A stretch of DNA of 64,000 nucleotides from Oceanospirillum linum (GTDB taxonomy: Bacteria; Pseudomonadota; Gammaproteobacteria; Pseudomonadales; Halomonadaceae): positions 507,364-571,363 of the forward strand of contig NZ_FXTS01000003.1 of assembly GCF_900182785.1 (NCBI RefSeq), read 5' to 3'. Position numbers and translations under genes: made by a program. This document shows, in pieces, positions 61,836 through 64,000 of the stretch (position 1 is its first letter; each line of letters opens with the position of its first letter). The notes under the pieces were generated by a model. That model searched no databases and had not been told where the DNA came from. It was given only the letters and a program-made list of their open reading frames with translations.

Positions 61836-62702
61836 TCAGATCTTACAGCTTGGTACTCGGCCAGCGGCTTTTGCCTGCTGATAAAGACCATTGGCTTTCG
61901 GCATCTGTTCCTGCAGATCTTTAATCCGGCGGTCATGGGATGGGTGTGTTGACAGAAGCTCTGGTTGGCTTTGGCCTCCGCTTGCTTTAGCCATATTTTC
62001 CCACAGTGACACGGCCTGTTCAGGCTGGAAGCCTGCTTCGGCCATAAGTTCCAGTCCGATGATATCCGCTTCACTCTCCTGAATCCGGCCAAAAGGAAGT
62101 ATTACACCGACTTGTGAACCTATACCCAGTAGAGCAAACAGCTGGTCTTTTTGCTCACTGGGTTCGCCGCTGATCTTATAGGCCAGAGCCAGGCCTGTTT
62201 GGGTCGCATAAGCGGTGGAGACACGTTCGTTACCGTGTTCTGCCAGTACATGAGCCAGTTCATGACCGATCACCGCTGCCAGCTGGTGCTGGTTTTCCGC
62301 AACGTCCAGCAGGCCGGTATAAACGCCAACCTTACCGCCGGGCAGCGCGAAGGCATTCACCTGTTCAGAATCAAATACTACAACTTCCCAGCTATCGATA
62401 CCGTACTTTGACGGCACCTGAGCAATGACCTGATTGGCTACGCAGTTGACATACTGACTGGTGGCAGTCTTATTGGTTGCTGGTGTTTCCTCTTTCATTT
62501 GAGCAAAGGACTGCACGCCCATCTGATCGATCTCAGAGCTGGGGAATAGCTTAAGCTGCTGACGACCCGTGGGTGAACTCGCACAGGCGGTTAGCAGAGC
62601 GGCACTGACACCGGTAATCAAAGCGCGTTTGGCCCAGCGTTTTATACCCGCACTGCGGGCTTTATTACGGAAAGTACTGCGGAACGAAGTTGCTGATGAC
62701 AT
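61836..62702 (-). CDS. M48-family metalloprotease, lipoprotein (LoiP-like)
   Basis: A 288-residue zinc peptidase of the M48C group. The N terminus has a long basic lead of about 28 residues, then a hydrophobic stretch and the lipobox LTAC with Cys40, so it is lipid-anchored in the envelope. The zinc site is HELAH (147-151) with the third ligand Glu in ESEAD, and the family end is STHPSHDRRIKDLQ. It resembles E. coli LoiP, an outer-membrane protease. AGGTTTT precedes the ATG only weakly. Confidence 0.88.
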   Translation of the reverse strand: MSSATSFRSTFRNKARSAGIKRWAKRALITGVSAALLTACASSPTGRQQLKLFPSSEIDQMGVQSFAQMKEETPATNKTATSQYVNCVANQVIAQVPSKYGIDSWEVVVFDSEQVNAFALPGGKVGVYTGLLDVAENQHQLAAVIGHELAHVLAEHGNERVSTAYATQTGLALAYKISGEPSEQKDQLFALLGIGSQVGVILPFGRIQESEADIIGLELMAEAGFQPEQAVSLWENMAKASGGQSQPELLSTHPSHDRRIKDLQEQMPKANGLYQQAKAAGRVPSCKI

Positions 62703-63080
62703 AGCAGAAAACCTGTCGTTGTAAGCTGAAATCGCGCTGAATAAAGGCGAAGTTCAGAAAAATTCATCAAACGGGATTGGTAGACTGATTATCCCTGATT
62801 CACTTGCAGAGTACAGTGTCTGTTTTAACAGAATGCAGCTAGACCTGTGATGTATTGAATCCCAGAGCTTTTATTCTATTATTGCTTCATCATGTACAGG
62901 AGGTATATGAGTCACCCAAGGAATGGATATGGACACTCTCCCATTGACTGCTTTTCTGGCAGTTTTCAGATCTGGCCTTTTACTGAAAAAGGCAACTTCT
63001 ATCTATCCTGTTACCTGTTTGTCCCGTCAAATGAATTGAGGGGCGGGTAGCGACTTCACTTTGCTTAAAAAGGAATTTTT
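62703..63080. other. Intergenic region before the last gene
   Basis: A 378-base divergent gap. A 47-codon frame starts at ATG 62907 and ends at 63050; it lies three bases after AGGAGG, too close for good use, and its product (MSHPRNGYGHSPIDCFSG...) resembles nothing I know. A second start at ATG 62922 in another frame gives 38 residues. I see no strong promoter or terminator. The gap holds an AAGGAA ribosome site for the gene at 63081. Confidence 0.3.
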
Positions 63081-64000
63081 ATGCTTAAAGCCATAGCTCC
63101 GGCAGCTCTGCTGCTGGTTTCTTCTGCCGTATCTGCCGTATCGGTGGATATCAAGAATGCACCTTTTGACCGCACACCGGTTCCTTCAATCTATAACGAG
63201 GATTACGTTGATATTCCCGGTGAAAAACGACGGGAACACGGTGACCTGACGCAAGACTATTCTCTGGCTGTTGAGCCTAAGACCCGTCGGAGTATGTTGT
63301 CGGCTGAACCCGGAAGACAGACACTTTCTGCAACAGGTAGCAGCGTTGCCGAGCAGACCGGTTGCCCCAATCTTGATTTTGGCAGCGGCTTGTCTTTGAC
63401 GTTTTCGGCTCAGGGGCAGTTTGCTTGTGTCAGCACCCTTGTAGAAACAGAAACTAAAATTGAAGGTCTGCTGCTGAATATTCCAGCAGAGGTTAATTAC
63501 GACCTGTTCCTCTTCAAGCATGACGAGAACGGCCTAACACAACTGGATGCGTCTTTTCAGGCTAATGCAGCCGTAGAAAAAACCTTTGCTAAGGTGCAAC
63601 CGGGAGCCTACGTACTGGTCGCACAAGCGACACAAGGAGCCTCGGCAGACCCGGTTGTTTTTGGCTGGCAGGGTTATACCCAAATTGACAGTCAGGAAGC
63701 CAATGATAAAGTCAGCCAAAGCACCAGCCTTCAAACTAATGCAGTCATTCAGGGTAATCTGGATAATACTAATGATTTAGACTTTTTCTCTTATACTGTA
63801 GAGCCGGATCAGGTCAAGCTGAACCTGCGCTTTAGTGCCAGTGAGCAATTCGTGCTTGAAACCTGGAGTGGCAGCAGCTGGGTACAGTTACCCAATAATC
63901 AGTTAGGGGCTTACAGCGTAACCCCAAACACCACGGTTAACTTTCTGGTCAGAGCCACAGCGGATAACCCGCCTCCGGCATCGGCTCAATACTCCTTGGT
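63081..64000 (+). CDS. Secreted protein with PPC-like repeats, N-terminal part (cut by window edge)
   Basis: An open frame of 306 codons that runs off the right end. It starts at ATG 63081 (MLKAIAPAALLLVSSAVSAV), preceded by AAGGAA; residues 1-18 or so are a signal peptide. No cysteine follows the hydrophobic stretch at once, so it is not a lipoprotein. The rest is rich in Asp, Asn, Thr and Gln; EANDKVSQSTSLQTNAVIQG followed by NDLDFFSYTV looks like pre-peptidase C-terminal (PPC) domains of secreted proteases, and an earlier piece (LNIPAEVNYDLFLFKHDENGL) may be another. I cannot see a catalytic domain in this part; a secreted peptidase or adhesin is possible. Confidence 0.7.
   Translation, partial: MLKAIAPAALLLVSSAVSAVSVDIKNAPFDRTPVPSIYNEDYVDIPGEKRREHGDLTQDYSLAVEPKTRRSMLSAEPGRQTLSATGSSVAEQTGCPNLDFGSGLSLTFSAQGQFACVSTLVETETKIEGLLLNIPAEVNYDLFLFKHDENGLTQLDASFQANAAVEKTFAKVQPGAYVLVAQATQGASADPVVFGWQGYTQIDSQEANDKVSQSTSLQTNAVIQGNLDNTNDLDFFSYTVEPDQVKLNLRFSASEQFVLETWSGSSWVQLPNNQLGAYSVTPNTTVNFLVRATADNPPPASAQYSL

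Overview
This window is the replication-origin neighbourhood of a gammaproteobacterial chromosome. The gene order (gyrB-recF-dnaN-dnaA-rpmH-rnpA-yidC-mnmE ... mnmG-rsmG-parA-parB-atpIBEFHAGDC-glmU-glmS) is the conserved one of Pseudomonas-like and Oceanospirillales-like bacteria. A TRAP-type binding protein, Trk potassium uptake and the overall protein style suggest a marine Oceanospirillales-type organism, but genus cannot be fixed from the sequence alone. I saw no tRNA, rRNA, CRISPR array, insertion sequence or prophage.

Layout. 1-9.2 kb: the start of a PhoB-controlled pstS-type gene, a YciA-type thioesterase, an orphan TRAP substrate-binding lipoprotein, uvrD, a membrane PAS-GGDEF-EAL protein, a HexR-type regulator and a small acidic protein. 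9.3-19.7 kb, minus strand: glmS, glmU and the complete ATP synthase operon atpIBEFHAGDC. 19.9-24.3 kb, minus strand: parB, parA, rsmG, mnmG. 24.3-30.7 kb: a DnaA-box cluster, deaD, a METTL25-like methyltransferase, a DMT transporter and mnmE; this block separates mnmG from mnmE, which are normally neighbours. 30.8-33.2 kb: yidC, rnpA, rpmH, with no yidD. 33.3-33.8 kb: a second and stronger DnaA-box cluster with an AT-rich tract, the best oriC candidate. 33.9-40.3 kb, plus strand: dnaA, dnaN, recF, gyrB, with two parS sites inside recF. 40.5-41.1 kb: an AT-rich Abi/HEPN gene. 41.2-44.9 kb, minus strand: gmhB, glyS, glyQ. 45-50 kb: an interrupted PAP2 phosphatase gene and lipopolysaccharide genes (kdkA, a GT9 glycosyltransferase, waaA, an lpxL-type acyltransferase). 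50.1-56.1 kb, minus strand: trkH, trkA, rsmB, fmt, def. 56.5-61.4 kb, plus strand: dprA, tsaC, hemF, a DsbA-family protein, aroE. 61.4-64 kb: a REP-like palindrome, a small membrane protein, an M48 lipoprotein protease and the start of a secreted protein running off the end.

The genes join chromosome initiation (DnaA, DnaN, two box clusters), segregation (ParA, ParB, three parS-like sites), translation and tRNA/rRNA modification, energy (F1Fo ATPase) and envelope sugar supply (GlmS/GlmU, GmhB, Kdo and lipid A enzymes). The main points for a second look are the two DnaA-box clusters 9 kb apart, the block between mnmE and mnmG, the Abi/HEPN gene where plsC often lies, the in-frame amber codon in the PAP2 gene, the CTTTAACT repeats before atpE, and the missing yidD.
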